This document shows, piece by piece, positions 11,054 to 23,292 of a stretch of DNA of 64,000 nucleotides (its first letter is position 1; each line of letters opens with the position of its first letter). A program made the position numbers and the translations under genes. The notes beneath the pieces are model-generated. The model was not told the origin of the DNA, did no database searches, and saw only the letters and a list, made by a program, of their open reading frames with translations. The stretch is from the NCBI RefSeq assembly GCF_026151205.1, contig NC_087082.1:15657365-15721364 (forward strand). Direction: 5' to 3'. This DNA comes from Bolinopsis microptera (Eukaryota > Ctenophora > Tentaculata > Lobata > Bolinopsidae).

Positions 11054-12495
11054 AAAATTTCAGGAGACAATTCGTAAAAAAATGAAAGGTCGGAATTTTG
11101 ATTGCATTGAAGAGGAAGTTAGACGAAGAGTGAGAGGGAAAATCCGATTACTAATCAGAAAACTAAATAAGAGATAAATAAATTCCATTAATCAGTACAA
11201 TTTGGAAACTGTACTGAATAAGAGGAATTGTCAAGAAGGAGCGTACTAAATTTTAAAAATCTAATTGTGATAGAGAGATGAAACAAGCAAATCCAAAATC
11301 TCTAAAACCTATGAAACACGGGTAACTCAGCAGCCAGGGACTAACAATACAATAAGATACAATACAAGTAAGATTAGGAACAGGAACAGGTTTTTGTACC
11401 ACGTTTTGTCGTGATTTAAAGATTTAAATCCCACATCATTAAAAATCAAGCAGCAACAGATGAGTTATAATATAATGTTATTATGTAGTAGGAGACCAGA
11501 AACCGTTGACCAGAACAGAGAGAGAGAGAGAGTTATTATGTAGCATAATTATGTTAATCTCCCCGAAGAATGGCTACTCGACTCATGAGAATATTAGCTG
11601 GAGCTACTCTCATTGTTTTATGTAACGAGTAGAACTCTTACCATGACTTGTTAACAGTGAACATCTTAGTTGTAGTGAACAGTGGATTTTGACGTATTGA
11701 ACGCATGTTCCAGTCATTTTTTAGTGAACGGTTATTGAACGTTAGTGAACGTCAGTGATTATCAAAAACAAAAATTCATGAAAATAAACTTTTTGAAATA
11801 TCAATTTCCCCAACTGATAATTATTCATGAACATCTATGAACATTTAATTGTCCTCATTCTCGTAAGTCAATTGTTAGTTAGCAGAATTGTAGACTTAGC
11901 GGAGAGATAAAAGACTAACGTATTACTATTAACTCGTACTCGGTTTTATAGATCTAGATTGCAGAGTACGCTTTATAAATATTTACCTCATACCACACTT
12001 TATATTGCCACAAAAGACTAGTAACCGAGTACCGTTCTAGAGATTTGGCTACTGAATCGAAAACAGTCGGATATCAATATGTTTTCCTGTTAGCTAGACC
12101 AGAACTGAGTGGCAAACAGGAGAATTAAAACTATACTGAAAGGTTCTGGAATTTCTAACCGCTCATGGTTGCTAGATGTCAGAAAATTGTTTTATCTGCC
12201 ATTGGACCCTGTGATCCTATGATGAGGACCCGGCAATAGCCATTGGATCACAAGCAAAAACTATTTATCGAACTAAAGTACGCTACCTGGACTCTAGTTC
12301 GCCATCTTCGACACGTACCGGGCCGAAGTACGACAGGGGTGATATCTGGCGAATTTAATTTGTCGAACTATAGTGCGTGTCGAACTAGAGTACATGAATC
12401 CTACTGAACACTACTAGTAATTTATCCATAACGAGAGATGAGTTTTAGTGAACGTCGCGTATGTACAGAACATTTTTTGTGCACTACAACTAAGG
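11054..12495. other. Intergenic, no gene seen
   Basis: Contains a short GAGAGA microsatellite (11517-11532), scattered AGTGAACGT-like words at 11650-11760, and a GTCGAACTA/TAGTTCGACA-like inverted word set at 12270-12390. No coding region supported. Confidence 0.45.
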
Positions 12496-13239
12496 TTAAG
12501 GGGGCCGGGGGGGGTCTTCATCAAAATTCTCTCGAAATTGATTTTATAGTTGTTTCTGATAGAGGGGAGTGATATCTATCAGCTGCTTTTAGTCCCATGG
12601 AAAAAAATTGTTCCTAGCCGAAATTATCGCTGGTCAAAGGTCAGCGCTCATGTGTAATTGTATTGCGCGAGCGATTTTCAATCGCGCGTCCTGAAAATCG
12701 AGTCTAAAAAACTATCTTCTCCTACAATTTTTGAGCAATCACCCTGAAACTTTCAGGATATGTTCTAGGGATCATTTAGAAGAGAAGTATCGAGCCGAAT
12801 TTTGAGATAGGCCTCAGAAAATTTTTAAATCGATTTTGAAAATCTTGGACCTCATTTTTTGACGATTTTTCCAGGTCCAAGATTTTCAAAATCGATTTAA
12901 AAATTTTCTGAGGCCTATCTCAAAATTCGGCTCGATACTTCTCTTCTAAATGATCCCTAGAACATATCCTGAAAGTTTCAGGGTGATTGCTCAAAAAATG
13001 TAGGAGAAGATAGATTTTTAGACTCGATTTTCAGGACGCGCGATTGAAAATCGCTCGCGCAATACAATTACACATGAGCGCTGACCTTTGACCAGCGATA
13101 ATTTCGGCTAGGAACAATTTTTTTCCATGGGACTTAAAGCAGCTGATAGATATCACTCCCCTCTATCAGAAACAACTATAAAATCAATTTCGAGAGAATT
13201 TTGATGAAGACCCCCCCCCCCCCCCCCCGGCCCCCTTAA
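12496..13239. mobile_element. 744-bp foldback element with TTAA at both ends
   Basis: A near-perfect palindrome. The left arm (12496-12852, 357 bp) is repeated in reverse complement as the right arm (12873-13239, 367 bp) around a 20-base spacer. The arms differ by few bases; most of the length difference is a G run of 8 on the left against a C run of 18 on the right. Both ends are TTAA followed inward by GGGGGCCGG, as expected for a piggyBac-type insertion with TTAA target duplication and G-starting inverted repeats. There is no transposase. The RNA or single strand would form a hairpin of about 355 bp. Confidence 0.85.
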
Positions 13240-13299
13240 CATACATGTCGTTTGATGAGCATATTATCAATTATTATCGGTACTTTATTGAGACACGTT

Positions 13300-13326
13300 A
13301 TCATCATCATCATCATCATCATCATC
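13300..13326. repeat. (ATC)n microsatellite
   Basis: About nine uninterrupted ATC triplets. Confidence 0.9.
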
Positions 13327-13523
13327 TAATATCAGTCAAACGCAGAAACGTAAAAAGACGAAAAACGTATTTAAAAAAAGGATTTTAGTGGTGTTACTCA
13401 GCTGCGATTTATTATTAAGCTTACTTAAATGATTCTACCACTGAGCTTGTAATTTATATTTAAATTCGCTCAAAAATAAAATTTGAAGATTCAAGATTGA
13501 TTGGAGCACGAAATGTTTAATTC

Positions 13524-13684
13524 GAGGTCGTCCACATGTTACGTAATCAGCCAAAAGGGGAGGGGGGTTTCCAAATGATTACGCTAGTGTAATTTTGACA
13601 CAATAGCTGTGTTTAAAACTGAATACGGAGGGGGGGGGGTTTAAAATTGGCCAAAAATTGATTACGTAATATGTGAACGACCCC
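13524..13684. mobile_element. Harbinger-like MITE, copy 1
   Basis: 161 bp. The ends GAGGTCGTCCACATGTTACGT and ATGTGAACGACCCC are reverse complements with a few changes, with inner GTAATC/GATTAC words. Shares GATTACGCTAGTGTAATTTT and the G-rich centre with copies at 19793..19966 and 22789..22999. The left end is worn, so the target duplication is not clear here. Confidence 0.75.
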
Positions 13685-14277
13685 TTTACTAGGTATTGTA
13701 GTGAATAAATAAGACAATAAAATGAACATCAAGTAACTTTATGTTGCCTCGATTGAAACAAAATGGAAACGTCTGGCTACAAGTTCGACGTATAAATTCG
13801 ATCACATATTGAATACAAATAAGACGAGCAGGACACTCCCTTGAAAGACAGCTTTATCACCTCACTTGTAATGAAGATCGTATTTGTAAACGAAGAATAG
13901 AAGACTGATTGGTCAGTGACCTGGAATATAAACTACAAAAATGTTCGATATTTACAATGATTTCGATTTTCTCCGACTCTTGCTGGATGGACTAATTCCG
14001 TGCTAAGTGGTTACCATAGCAGTTATTTGATATCGAATAGGAGCTGATCGTGTTAGACACTATATCTACACTACACCGCGTAAACACTATAATAGTTGAT
14101 CTGTTGCAAAGGGCTAAGATGAGAAGACCCATTGCAATTGCAACTGTGATTCATTTTACGCGATAAGCGGTTGAATACAGCTCGAAACTCACATTACCAC
14201 AAAATTCGACGTGAGCACTGAAAAACTACACTAAATTCGCGAATACCAAAACACGTGCTTATTTGGGAAAAAATAAG

Positions 14278-15270
14278 AGGCACGGTATATCGAGGTACCC
14301 GGTATAGAGAGGCCCGGTTTATCGAGGTACCCGGTATAGAGAGGCCCGGTTTATCGAGGTACCCGGTATACAGAGGCACGGTTTATCGAGGTACCCGGTA
14401 TAGAGAGGCACGGTATATCGAGGTACCCGGTATACAGAGGCACGGTTTATCGAGGTACCCGGTATAGAGAGGCCCGGTTTATCGAGGTACCCGGTATAGA
14501 GAGGCCCGGTATATCGAGGTACCCGGTATAGAGAGGCCCGGTTTATCGAGGTACCCGGTATAGAGAGGCCCGGTATATCGAGGTACCCGGTATAGAGAGG
14601 CCCGGTTTATCGAGGTACCCGGTATAGAGAGGCCCGGTTTATCGAGGTACCCGGTATACAGAGGCACGGTATATCGAGGTACCCGGTATAGAGAGGCACG
14701 GTATATCGAGGTACCCGGTATAGAGAGGCCCGGTTTATCGAGGTACCCGGTATAGAGAGGCCCGGTTTATCGAGGTACCCGGTATAGAGAGGCCCGGTAT
14801 ATCGAGGTACCCGGTATAGAGAGGCCCGGTATATCGAGGTACCCGGTTTAGAGAGGCCCGGTATATCGAGGTACCCGGTATAGAGAGGCCCGGTTTATCG
14901 AGGTACCCGGTATAGAGAGGCCCGGTATATCGAGGTACCCGGTATAGAGAGGCCCGGTATATCGAGGTACCCGGTATAGAGAGGCCCGGTATATCGAGGT
15001 ACCCGGTATAGAGAGGCCCGGTATATTGAGGTACCCGGTATAGAGAGGCCCGGTATATCGAGGTACCCAGTATAGAGAGGCCCGGTATATCGAGGTACCG
15101 GGTATAGAGAGGCCCGGTATATTGAGGTACCCGGTATAGAGAGGCCCGGTTTATCGAGGTACCCGGTATAGAAAGGCCCGGTATAGAGAGGCCCGGTATA
15201 TCGAGGTACCCGGTATAGAGAGGCCCGGTTTATCGAGGTACCCGGTATAGAGAGGCCCGGTATATCGAGG
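14278..15270. repeat. 32-bp minisatellite, about 31 copies
   Basis: A nearly uninterrupted array with unit core TATCGAGGTACCCGGTATAG then AGAGGCCCGG. Variant units carry TTTATCG for TATATCG, or TACAGAGGCAC for TAGAGAGGCCC, and one partial unit lies near 15175-15195. Units remain above about 90% identical, so the array is recently homogenised. As 32 is not a multiple of three, the array is open in several frames on both strands; those ORFs are artefacts. Confidence 0.95.
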
Positions 15271-18200
15271 TTTTACTATATATTTATTGTCTGGTTTAAA
15301 GTACTTTATTGTCTGGTTTAAAGTACTTTAAATGGTAATTTTTACAAATAAGCTTTATATTGTTGCTGGATAATCAGTCACAAAATAATGTAGAACAAAC
15401 AAAATGATATGCAAGGTTAGCGTTTCTCTTAAGTTTGATATCAAGTTGAAATCTTGAAGGATGATGTTACTCCAAGAGCAAATTAAGTTGAATTCAAAAT
15501 GAATTCGAGTTAAATCACAACCGTTATGAAAACACTAAACATTAAACAACTAGTACCGTATGCACAATCTAAAATAATCGATCAATTGTTAAACCGAGGA
15601 AGAAATCGGCACTGAAAATGTTCGGTGAAGTTTGGCCTCACGGAAACAATTTACTACATCTGCCTGGTATAGCTACTTGGGCGGTACCGGCGTACCGCCA
15701 CGTGCGATATCGGGGGTCAACCCATTCTAGAATATTTAACCTAAAATACTTGTACAATTTTAGCGCTACCGCATAGCATATATAAATATTTACAATAGAA
15801 ATGCTTTCGAAATAATAAAAATTCTGTTAACGTGCGTTTCATGTTTATGTTTCATTTTCTTAATTATCAAATACTGGAAATGTTATTTTGAAGGTCATTA
15901 AACGGTAATAAACTTATACTTGTATAACAAATTATTAAACTGCGATAAAACGACTGAAACATCTTGTAATTCGTATAGCTGCTGATTATCAGGATATTGG
16001 GCGATCAGTGCAGAACATTTTTTTTTGAATTAATAGGTTTATATTCTTAAATTCGTTGTTATATAACATAATGTTACAATAGCAAAAAGACAAAGGATAA
16101 TGTCAATAGTTGTATCAAAAACTCATAGAAATTATCAAACAGCTAACTTAGGTCACCAGCCGATGCATATGGTCATGGTGACATAAAAATAGACAGAAAG
16201 AAAAACGTGAGGACTCCTAACTCATTAGTCCTTTCCCCAAAACTCAACTCATGAACCCATTGTCCCAACTTCCACCACATTGTATGGTGAACGAATGATA
16301 AACTTAAGTAAAGACAAAATTCAGTATTTTCTGCATTCATTCTAATATGATTAACATGAGGGGAATATATTTTGATATTGAATTTAGACGACCACTAATG
16401 ACGGTAGCACTAAAACGTGGCTGCTAACTGTAAGGACGATCATCTTCATAAGAACCGTCTGGTAGCATATCTTCAGGTAGTATGACTATAGCTTATGACT
16501 AGTTATTGTAGTAGAAGTCGAATAATTTAAAATAGTGTCGCACACCTCGATTTAAAAGTGGCTATTCTTCGTAAATATATACTAACCAGACTAATGCTTC
16601 GGTTGGAATTATTTTAATGTATTTTGCAGGGCCATCTCACAAAATTTGTAATATTCTATTGTAGAAGTTCGATTTAGAATTGGTGGGTGAGATCTCTGAT
16701 TATAATGATCGAGGGCCTTACGGTATTTCTACTCAAAACGCTAGGAACTGTAAACATATTTTAATAAACGTTTTTTACTATACAATTTTTGAAAAGTGTT
16801 CCGTTAGTGATTGGACTGAATTTTGATGTGTATCTTGATTGGCTAATCTTACTGTAAATTTCTAAAGAACCGCTAATTCTAAATCGGTGCACTATGGATG
16901 AGTATTAACTTATTGTAAGAATGATGATGAAACGGGAATGACGGGTTCTAAAAGTAGACAAACCGGCCAAATATTAATAGGCTGTTCGAATTTTGAACAA
17001 TTAAAAACGTCATAGTCATGTGTGGACTTTAGAGTGGCAACGTCATAGTGAATATATTATAGATTCCAGCAACTAACGGAGTCCTTAACTAAAAGCAGAG
17101 ATATATGGTATATGGCGGGGCTTGAACTCGCAGCCTTTCATTGCGAGCAGAACAAGCCTCCAATACACTCAACGAACAAAATGAACTGATAAACTACATA
17201 CTCACGAGTCCACATCAATTTTTTTGTGTTAGTTGCTGACTAACGGTTACTTTGATAGCCAATTTTATCAAAAGAGTTTTCTATCAAAAGAATTTTATCA
17301 ATTATCATCCTCGTATAATTTCTATAAAAAAAATAAAATAAAATTATATGTTTTATGCATATAGATTTAATAGAATTATTAATTTGATATACTAGCGCTC
17401 TAACCATGCCTCATGCAGTTTATATATAATGTGTTTTGAAAAATAGAACAAAATTTAAATTTAACCCCTCTTAGCTCGAAACATAAATGCAAGTAAACTG
17501 CAAGTAGAAACTATGCTTAAAAACGAAAATACTATTAAGGAATGTGATTTAACCTTATTCCACCTGCACTTTCTGCCACTCTGACAAATGTAAAACCAAG
17601 TACCACCCCAGTTCCTGCTTCCTAACTCTCATATGATGGTGCACGGCAATGTTCACCTACCAGTGCCATCTCATCGTCTTCACATAAACATTAAAATGTG
17701 ATATTATATGATATGATAAATATTTCTATAATTTATAGTAACTCTTTTAAAATAATTGTATACCAGTCTGAAATAAGGCACGAGTGGTAAGAGACGTACT
17801 TACAGTAGGGACTAGGAAGCAGTGAAGTTTGCACTGTATAAAGGAATTGGCGTGGTCCTGAAAACAACCAGGTCAACTGGAGATAACGTAACTAACTGGA
17901 GATATAACGTAACTAGCAACTAGATAATGGGAACCACAAACTGAATATAAATTATGAGATGTACGACAATTCTATAAAAGCGATAAGAGACTCATCAGTT
18001 CACACCTCAATTCACGCCCTAAAATCTAATCAGTCGTGTCACGTGCACTGAAATCAAAGATCTTATTAGGGTAGGCTGTCATGACTCATGTTTCAAGCAA
18101 TAAGTAGATGTGATTAAGTTTTCCTGTTTAGTGTTCTGTGGTTTAGTGTTCAGACATCTAATTGCACGATAGATATTATGTTAAATTGGCTTTCCTAGAA

Positions 18201-18735
18201 CGTGTTCTCCCAGCTGGTGTTTAAATTGGATCTTCATTATATTATGAGGAAATCCCTCGTCTCTGGGTTCGGCCAGATATCGGCGTCACCAAAAACATAA
18301 CTTACACTCCGACGCTGACTAACCTTATTCGGGTTGAGCGAGTGGTGACTCAAAGAGTGGTGATTCAAACAAACAGAATTATTTCCCTTTGTATCAAAAT
18401 GTAGTTTGAGGAGTCCTCACTCTCCTCACGTCCAACAATGCCGTTTCTTTTGTCGCTAATATACATGTAAAAAGCTTTTGTTAACAAAGAAGGTTACTTA
18501 TGGGTAACTGAATAATTTAGTATTATTATTGTAACGCACCACCATACGGATGCCAATTATGGCTCGCTTCTCCCCACAAAGTTACAACGAATTCTTCATG
18601 TAGTGCATCCTGGGTTTGGACAGTATATGCCCGTTTAAAATATTTCCATCACGTTACATAACATAATTCTCAATAAATGTAATAGATTTGTAGTGTTGTA
18701 ATTAGTTTAAAACTATAACACGCCCCTTGTTTCAG
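15271..18735. other. Intergenic or intronic, no exon confirmed
   Basis: AT-rich. It may hold upstream exons or introns of the plus-strand gene at 18736, but no exon with matching phase could be confirmed. A possible tRNA-derived SINE piece is noted at 17105-17175. Confidence 0.4.
17105..17175 (-). repeat. Possible tRNA-derived SINE fragment
   Basis: On the minus strand the segment reads like a worn tRNA body: an A-box-like GAGTGTATTGGAGG, then about 30 bases, then a B-box-like GAGTTCAAGCCCCGCC. The T-arm pairing is imperfect and no intact acceptor stem is seen, so it is not a functional tRNA gene. Weak call. Confidence 0.3.
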
Positions 18736-20994
18736 GTGAATAGCGAGGTGATACAGTGGACGTACGGAGCTATGATCTACAGGACCCGTTACTTACCGCT
18801 CCGGGAGGAGGGTGTTGACAAGGTCGTCTCTATCTCTGTCTCTAAAGCTGATGCGCTGTCTTACTACGCTGCCCTCCTCTGTTTCTTGGTAACTTGTTAT
18901 TTGTGAAGGCTACATTTTAAAACCAAAACTCAAATTGGGTAGAGTGGACTGATTTCATTCTCGTTATCGTTTTGCGTTTGGGTAACTACGACCGCCAGCT
19001 GGCACCATTTATCGTAGTTATCACAAATTATGACAACATGTCTTTTGCAAAGTACAGGCAACCATGTCCTGAGAAAAGTTTTGTGCGGACTGTTGATACA
19101 ACATTAAATTCCGCGCAGACAGGAATTGCAGATATTTCGCACAGACAGGAATTGCAGATATTTTTGCCGCAGTCAAACAAATTTAACGATTTTGTCCACA
19201 CAGGAGGCCTAGAAGCAATTTGGCAATAGAGATAATTTTCAAACACAGTTTCAATAACGATTCAAAGAATGAGATATAAAATGCATAATATGTAAGGGCC
19301 TTAGGGCCTGCCAACAACGATTGTTAAATAAATGTGATTCGAAAAAGGGAATGTAGATAAATCACAATACGCGGAGCTTATTCACATTTAATAAGAAAAC
19401 TATCCGGCGCCATGCAATTGGGCTTACATTGTTTCGTCTATGACTCGATTATTATAAACTTACCTTTTTGCCTCAATCAGCCTTACTAAAATAATGTCGC
19501 ATTTTGAAATTATTGTGTGTGATGAGTTGTAGCCAGCCCGATTATTGCAGAGCTCCCCTTCAGAGGTGACATGTAAGTGCGGTGGATGCAGAATCGCACT
19601 ATGTCGCACCATCGCGATCGGTTGTTATTCGTTCTATCAGATTTGTGTACTTTAACTTGGTACTGCTTTGTTCAATGCCCATAAGTATGGTCATAACGTT
19701 TTCGTCACGTCGTGACATCAAAAACATCGGAAATAAAAGATTGCAAGAAATCACGAAAAAAAACATGTAACATAGAACAAATTTTCTTCTAAGGGGTCGT
19801 TCACATATTACGTAATCACTTTTTGAAAAATTTTTAACCCCTCCCCCTCCCCCTCCGTAATCAGTTTTACACATAGCTATTGTGTCAAAATTACACTAGC
19901 GCAATAATTTGGAAACCCCCCGGCCCCCTCTCCCCACGGCTGGTTACGTAATTTGTGAACAACCCCTAAATGGAGCGACTTTTAGTACCATCGATATGTG
20001 ATAAAGGATGAATCTTTGCAAATGAATTACTCATCGAGCTGTGTGCCAATCCCTCAATGAGTTAACAGATTGAAATTGAGTCACTTTATAGTCTCAATAT
20101 AGTTTGCCAGAATTTTACTTTTAACTTATAGTGATACACATGATGTATCGGAACCTAATACATACCTAATACATACTGTGCCTTAATTATGGTTATCACC
20201 GGCTCAACTAGCCCCAGTCATTCTAGAATTCTAGAATTGTCAGGAAGCTCGATGTAAGACATTAACCTTGTAAGTCATTTGTTGTGTTAAACTCAACAAT
20301 TGTGTCAAATGCAACGTTGTACTATATACTACCTAGCCTTGCTGAACAACCCAACCTGAAGGAACCTAGACGCTGCAAATTTGGCACTTTTTGGAAAACA
20401 TTTCCGTGCTAATATACGTTTTGTCTGCTCCCCTATTAATGATCTGGGTCTTTAGTAGTAAACTGGTTATAACGGTAAATTGGGTATAAAAATAAAGGGG
20501 GTATAAAGTCAACGGTCGCGCTTGCCAGCACTGTGATTTATAAAGTTTTTTCAATTTTTAAATTATAGATAATACATCAATTAGTCTGGTACCCTAGAAA
20601 ATTACTTCAGTCTTATAACTTAATCGACACAATTTGTATCCTTAAAACACATCTACTAACCGCTAACATCTACTAACACCCACTAACCGCTAACATTGTA
20701 CAGGTCGTGCTCTCAGCTATAATATACTGGGTATACAAGCTGCGTAAGATGAGGAGCACTACATTCCTCCCCACCACTCTAGCTGACCTCCACGAGTTCA
20801 CACACAAACCTGCTAATCATTACACGGAGTTTTCCAACCCTAAAATAAACTTTAACAACGTGTGTCTTCCTCCGCAGAACTCTGCGCGCACCTTGGAGCC
20901 CCGAGGATCAGGGCTACTTCCCCGGACCTTCAGTGATTCGCTGTTGAACAGGGACTTAGGGGGTGGTAAACCTCCTATTTTACTAGGGGATTAG
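18736..20994 (+). CDS. Membrane protein of unknown function, last two exons
   Basis: Exon 18736..18888 (after TTTCAG, ending before GTAACT) and terminal exon 20704..20994 (after TGTACAG) join in phase 0, giving 147 residues plus stop. The join creates one membrane segment, SYYAALLCFLVVLSAIIYWV, followed by a basic stop-transfer KLRKMR and a cytoplasmic tail of about 80 residues rich in Pro, Ser and Asn. The N-terminal side of the visible part (WTYGAMIYRTRYLPLREEG) would be luminal or extracellular. Earlier exons were not found. An AATAAA signal lies at 21204-21209. I do not recognise the family; a single-pass type I protein is the likeliest topology. The intron holds a MITE nested in an R1 copy. 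Confidence 0.7.
18937..18995. repeat. Degraded copy of the 8513..8732 MITE
   Basis: Shares GGGTAGAGTGGAC and GATTTCATTCTCGTTATCG-like words in the same order as the element in carbonic anhydrase B. One end only. Confidence 0.45.
19575..20290 (+). repeat. Dispersed repeat R1, copy 2 (interrupted by a MITE)
   Basis: Begins with GTGGATGCAGAATCGCACTA and continues through GCACCATCGCGATCGG and GATTTGTGTACTTTAA. After the MITE at 19793..19966 the match to 61225..61590 resumes with CATCGAGCTG, CTCAACTAGCCCCAGTCAT and AAGACATTAACCTT. So R1 is at least 480 bp and was present before the MITE inserted. Confidence 0.65.
19793..19966. mobile_element. Harbinger-like MITE, copy 2, with TAA target duplication
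   Basis: 174 bp, starting GGGGTCGTTCACATATTACG and ending AATTTGTGAACAACCCC. Flanked by TAA at 19790-19792 and 19967-19969. A three-base T-A-rich target duplication and G-starting inverted repeats fit PIF/Harbinger-type MITEs. Nested inside R1 copy 2. Confidence 0.8.
20455..20540 (-). repeat. Inverse-orientation relative of the 7195..7475 repeat
   Basis: On the minus strand reads CACAGTGCTGGCAAGCGCG followed by TATACCCCCTTTAT and TATACCCAATTTACC. Same head as the repeat in the carbonic anhydrase intron but with few internal units. Confidence 0.6.
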
Positions 20995-21203
20995 GACTTG
21001 TTTTAGGTACGGGGTAGTTTTCTTAATTGTGGGATTAGAAATGGAATTAATTTAGTTCACGGAGTGTGTAGAATAAGAAGACCTGAATTTTAGATTAATA
21101 GGAAATGTACCTTTTCCAGTAAGTGCGAAGTAGCGCAATATTTAGCTCTCTATTATCACTTGGGTGACGGAGATGTTACCCCAAATCTTTTACTTCAAAT
21201 TTC

Positions 21204-21209
21204 AATAAA
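21204..21209 (+). terminator. Polyadenylation signal AATAAA
   Basis: Canonical hexamer 210 bp after the stop codon of the plus-strand membrane protein gene. Confidence 0.6.
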
Positions 21210-21225
21210 GGGTTATTAAATTGAG

Positions 21226-22788
21226 TTGTTAGTTTGATGTTGACTCATATTTATAATGAACTGAATTATAAGAGTTGAATCATCTTGTTTGGATGGATTC
21301 GTTGAAAATACATCAATGCGACTCGTTTTCATTTGAGATGTATTTTTGTTTTATCTGTATAGTTTTTATCTTAGTCCTTTGATCTGACCACTTACTTTGC
21401 TCAAGGTTCGAGTGATCTATCATGACGTGTTAATGTTAACTTTTCTTATATTATTGGAGTTTCACCACGGTGGGTAAATACTTAATAGGTTATGATTTGA
21501 ATTGGGTTGTTATATTTTAATTTAAATGATAAATAAAAATCGGAATATTGAAACAAATTTATAAGATTTACAGTTAAATTCTCAATCGATTTATGTTGAT
21601 ATTGTAGGGAATCGGTGCCCATATCAAATAAAACCTATTTTTATGACAGCAACCTCACTCCGCTATAACATTTTCAGCCATTAAGCATATTCTATTTTTA
21701 TGGCTGCTCTATCATAAACATCCAATTCAATTTCTCAAACTTTATGGGCACCATAAAGTAATTAAAATCTTTCAAAGTAATTAAAATCTGTGGCAAAAGT
21801 ACACCGTGGAGCATGCTAACAGTTTTTGGTTGAATAATAATATTGCGGGCAATGTTAATTTGTTTTGAATTATTTCATTAAATGTAAACAGCTGTAATTT
21901 ATCAATAAACATTCTTGGTCTATATACTTCTCTATCATTTTGTCGATTCAGGGACATTTCATGGAAAGTATCATGCTCATTTTGAAAAAAGTAAAATTTG
22001 TGCCCAGTACAAATTGGCAAATACATAGCAACATTCAAATTTTAAATACACAGCACCAATAAACGGCAGAGTGGAAATGACAAAATAATGTCATTTTTGG
22101 AGTTCAGTTGGGTTTCTCTCAAAGTCACACATTTCTCCACATCTGTCAATTATTGATGCTAACATTAATAGAGTCTCTAAATAAGGAATCCAAACCTAGA
22201 TAAAGATCACAGCAATAATTAACACAAATATAAAGAAGGAAACTAGTCAGGAAAGTCCATAACGTCTCATCTAAAATCCAATCCTATCTAAAAGTTGACC
22301 ACTCAGCCCATTATAATTTCATCTTCTTTTCTTTCTGAACCTTAAAAACATCTATCCCGAGTCCCGCTGAATGAATGTTAGTTGAGTGATCAACTGAATC
22401 GCAACTCATCAATATACACATATCTTCCTATCTTCCTATTTAACAACTATTTCCTTCAAAGTTCAATGTCTTTTGTTGGCTTGAAAATCAGTTTGACAAG
22501 CTAAATTATGTTACAAATTAAAAGCAATACAATGCTTTTGTAAGAAAGTGAGGACCTGTGCCATTTTGCTTACAAATCAACATGTGATGTTATAAAAAGC
22601 CAGTGTGAAATTTAGCATACACTATAATACTAGGTAAACGTAAGGATGAATGATATTGCGTAAGATTTTCTAAAATGAAGCACATATTGTGATGTGACAT
22701 ATTTTGTGATGAGTAGCACATTTTTAAAGGATGTATGACGTGATTTTCTGAAAGGATTAGCAGAAATGAGGCACACAAGGTGAGATAA
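21226..22788. other. Intergenic, no gene seen
   Basis: AT-rich spacer between the convergent plus-strand membrane gene and the minus-strand GPCR. ATGAGGCACA-type words (22670-22780, again 23035-23110) flank the MITE at 22789. Confidence 0.5.
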
Positions 22789-22999
22789 GGGGTCGTTCAT
22801 ATTGACATATTACGTAATCAGTGAGGGGGAGGCAGGGGATTTCTAATATATAATAATAATATAAATGATTACGCAATTGTAATTTTAACACAATAGCCAT
22901 GCGTAAAACTGCAGATTACGGAGGATGAGGAGGTTAAACCTAAGAATTGCCCAAAAAGTGAAGCTTTAAAAAGTGATTACGTAATATGCGACCAACACC
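22789..22999. mobile_element. Harbinger-like MITE, copy 3, with TAA target duplication
   Basis: 211 bp, starts GGGGTCGTTCAT and ends TATGCGACCAACACC. Flanked by TAA at 22786-22788 and 23000-23002. Internal words GATTACG, TAATTTTAACACAATAGC and GTAAAACTG are shared with copies 1 and 2. Confidence 0.75.
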
Positions 23000-23292
23000 T
23001 AATAATGTATGAGATTGTGAAAGATTTTCTGAAATGAGGCACATTTTGTGAATGAGGCACATTTTCGGATATGTGGCACACGTTTGTCCAATTTTATAGA
23101 ATGTGGCACATGTTGCGGGATATGCATATCCTTACCCGGAACCCGTTCCTGCTGGAACCGGGAAGCTCCACTTACATCTCCCGGCTCCACAAACAGCAAA
23201 GTCTTTAGATTATTAAGTACATGTTGAAAATCAATGATCAAATAGTTAATGTTGATCTGTAGATCGTTCACTGTAACTAATGTCTTACTGTT

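Noticed and set aside
14194-14667. Open frames on both strands across the 32-bp array
   Set aside because: The repeat lacks stops in several frames; no start context, no splice support.
14278-15270. CRISPR-like appearance of regular repeats
   Set aside because: Units are adjacent with no unique spacers, and the genome is eukaryotic.
15598-15775. About 58 open codons on the plus strand
   Set aside because: No acceptor/donor pair in phase with the gene at 18736; likely chance.
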